DNA from: Chelativorans multitrophicus
GTDB lineage: Bacteria > Pseudomonadota > Alphaproteobacteria > Rhizobiales > Rhizobiaceae
DNA: 64,000 nt
Direction: 5' to 3'
Assembly: GCF_011317445.1 (NCBI RefSeq)
Contig: NZ_JAAAPL010000001.1
Location: 1,488,001 to 1,552,000, forward strand
In this document: piece by piece, positions 63,109 to 64,000 of the stretch
Layout of the letters: each line of letters begins with the position of its first letter
Numbering within the stretch: the first letter of the stretch is position 1
Position numbers and translations under genes: made by a program
The notes under the pieces: generated by a model
Seen by the model: only the letters and a program-made list of their open reading frames with translations
What the model was told of the DNA's origin: nothing
The model's database searches: none

Positions 63109-64000
63109 TCAATTCATGCTGCGGAGCGGAAAAGCTGCGACAGGCGTGCCGGCGGCATATCCCTCGCTGTCATCCGGCACCGCAAGCCAGGCGTCAGCCA
63201 GCCGCATGGCGTCCAGCGAGAAATTACCGACAGCGAGCGGCGCCCACGCTCCTTGCTCCAGGCCAAGCAGGGCGATCTCGCTTAATCCGATGGCTGACGG
63301 GACCTTCCGCGACAACGGCAAGGTGATGCCGCTCCGTTCGGAACGGCCGGACAAGTGATCGAGGACTGGCTGGACGAGTGCGAGAAAGGCGGCAAAGGCC
63401 TGGTCGGGCGAGCCGGGCAACGCAATCACCGGAACTTTTCCGAGCCGGCCGATTGCCGTGGTCCCGCCGGGCCGCAAGGCGAGCCGGTGCGCAATCAGCA
63501 CCCCGCGCCGCGCAAGCGCCTCGGCGGTCATATCGGAGCGACCGTCGCCCGTGCCTCCGATCAGGAGGAGCAGGTCGCAGCTCTCTCCATCAAGCGCGGC
63601 GGCAATCGAGGCTGCGTCTCGCGCCGTGGTTTCCATCGCGGTAACGGTCGCGCCCGCCTCCATCAGATACTCGGCGACGAACTGCCCCGAGAAGGTCTCC
63701 TGGCTCACGGCGGCGACATTTATCATGTGAGCACGCGGAGTCCGCACGGCAAGCTTGTCCAACCCTAGCCTCCGCGCGACCAGCAGGTCGATGCTGCAGA
63801 TCATATTTCCTGCAACGGCCGGCGGGCGGCCGGCCGCCAAATCCTCGCCCGCCCGACGCATGCCTTGGCCGGGCGCGGCCTCGCCGACGGCCTGGGCCAT
63901 CGGGCCGCTGCAATCGACCAGATCTGCTTCGAGTACGCAGTCACAATCCTCCGGCATGACTTCGCCCGTTTCCACCCAGATCGGAACCGTAGGCAGCGCC
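63109..64000 (-). CDS. MoeA-like molybdopterin-binding protein, 5' end outside window
   Basis: The visible 296 codons are open to the window edge. They contain a molybdopterin-binding fold: INVAAVSQETFSGQFVAEYLMEAGATVTAMET, LLLLIGGTGDGRSDMTAEALARRG, GLALRPGGTT-like HRLALRPGGTTAIGRLGKVPVIALPGSPDQAFAAFLALVQPVLDHL in parts. The protein is MoeA/MogA-like but not a full standard MoeA. It overlaps the MoeA-PBP gene, so the two form a unit. Function beyond cofactor binding is not clear. Confidence 0.86.
   Translation of the reverse strand, partial: ALPTVPIWVETGEVMPEDCDCVLEADLVDCSGPMAQAVGEAAPGQGMRRAGEDLAAGRPPAVAGNMICSIDLLVARRLGLDKLAVRTPRAHMINVAAVSQETFSGQFVAEYLMEAGATVTAMETTARDAASIAAALDGESCDLLLLIGGTGDGRSDMTAEALARRGVLIAHRLALRPGGTTAIGRLGKVPVIALPGSPDQAFAAFLALVQPVLDHLSGRSERSGITLPLSRKVPSAIGLSEIALLGLEQGAWAPLAVGNFSLDAMRLADAWLAVPDDSEGYAAGTPVAAFPLRSMN

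Noticed and set aside
1-64000. CRISPR arrays or prophage genes
   Set aside because: No regularly spaced short repeats, integrases, capsid or tail genes were seen; the only strong tandem repeats are coding repeats in the surface protein.

Overview
The window reads as an alphaproteobacterial chromosome, most likely Hyphomicrobiales and close to Mesorhizobium, Chelativorans or Nitratireductor. The clues are high GC content, dense operons with ATGA/TGATG overlaps, a periplasmic-binding-protein peptide transporter, TRAP transport, an ectoine-breakdown cluster, a cyanide-insensitive-type bd oxidase and a molybdenum formate dehydrogenase with a fused NuoE/NuoF-like subunit. The organism call is inferred from gene content only.

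Layout. 1-1601: an acyl-CoA synthetase with an unusual Lys/Ala-rich N-terminal tail (running off the left edge) and a DUF924 protein, both on the minus strand. 1818-7171: a five-gene dipeptide/oligopeptide ABC operon (dppABCDF type) with a stem-loop after the binding-protein gene. 7303-9195: an MHS-type major facilitator with a large loop insertion and a clear terminator. 9283-13766: a DUF1993 protein and a three-subunit molybdenum hydroxylase (FAD, Mo and 2Fe-2S subunits). 13884-14846: an omptin-family outer-membrane protease. 15179-15254: tRNA-Thr(CGT). 15663-24796: a complete 3-hydroxybenzoate/gentisate catabolic island. It has a flavin hydroxylase, gentisate dioxygenase, fumarylpyruvate hydrolase, GST-type isomerase and class I fumarase in one minus-strand operon, then an IclR regulator and a TRAP transporter in the opposite direction. 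Two near-identical palindromes flank the regulator gene and sit about 80 bases upstream of both target operons.

25226-39635 is the most striking region. It holds two paralogous giant exported proteins (1,946 and 1,441 aa) built from a DUF6923-like domain, prealbumin/SpaA-like repeats, DUF11-like repeats, an SdrD-B-like calcium-loop domain and an OmpA-like C-terminus. A 1,260-aa predicted outer-membrane barrel follows and is translationally coupled to the second paralog. The two giant genes share a conserved block in their upstream regions. I think this is a Gram-negative surface-protein system that deserves study.

40065-46114: an ectoine degradation cluster, doeD-doeC on the minus strand facing doeX-doeA-doeB on the plus strand. 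46209-50577: a GH13 branching-enzyme-like protein, then a stress-flavoured run of DUF2945, DHH phosphoesterase and UvsE UV endonuclease. 50753-53297: cydA, cydB and a 38-codon DUF2474 gene. 53340-64000: formate dehydrogenase (alpha subunit plus fused GB subunit) with its maturation set: a TusA-like carrier, MoeA, FdhD, MobA, a MoeA fused to a periplasmic-binding-protein-like domain, and another MoeA-like protein cut by the right edge.

The overall picture is a metabolically versatile, osmolyte- and aromatic-using bacterium. Formate oxidation and an alternative oxidase serve energy needs, and there is a substantial investment in cell-surface protein.
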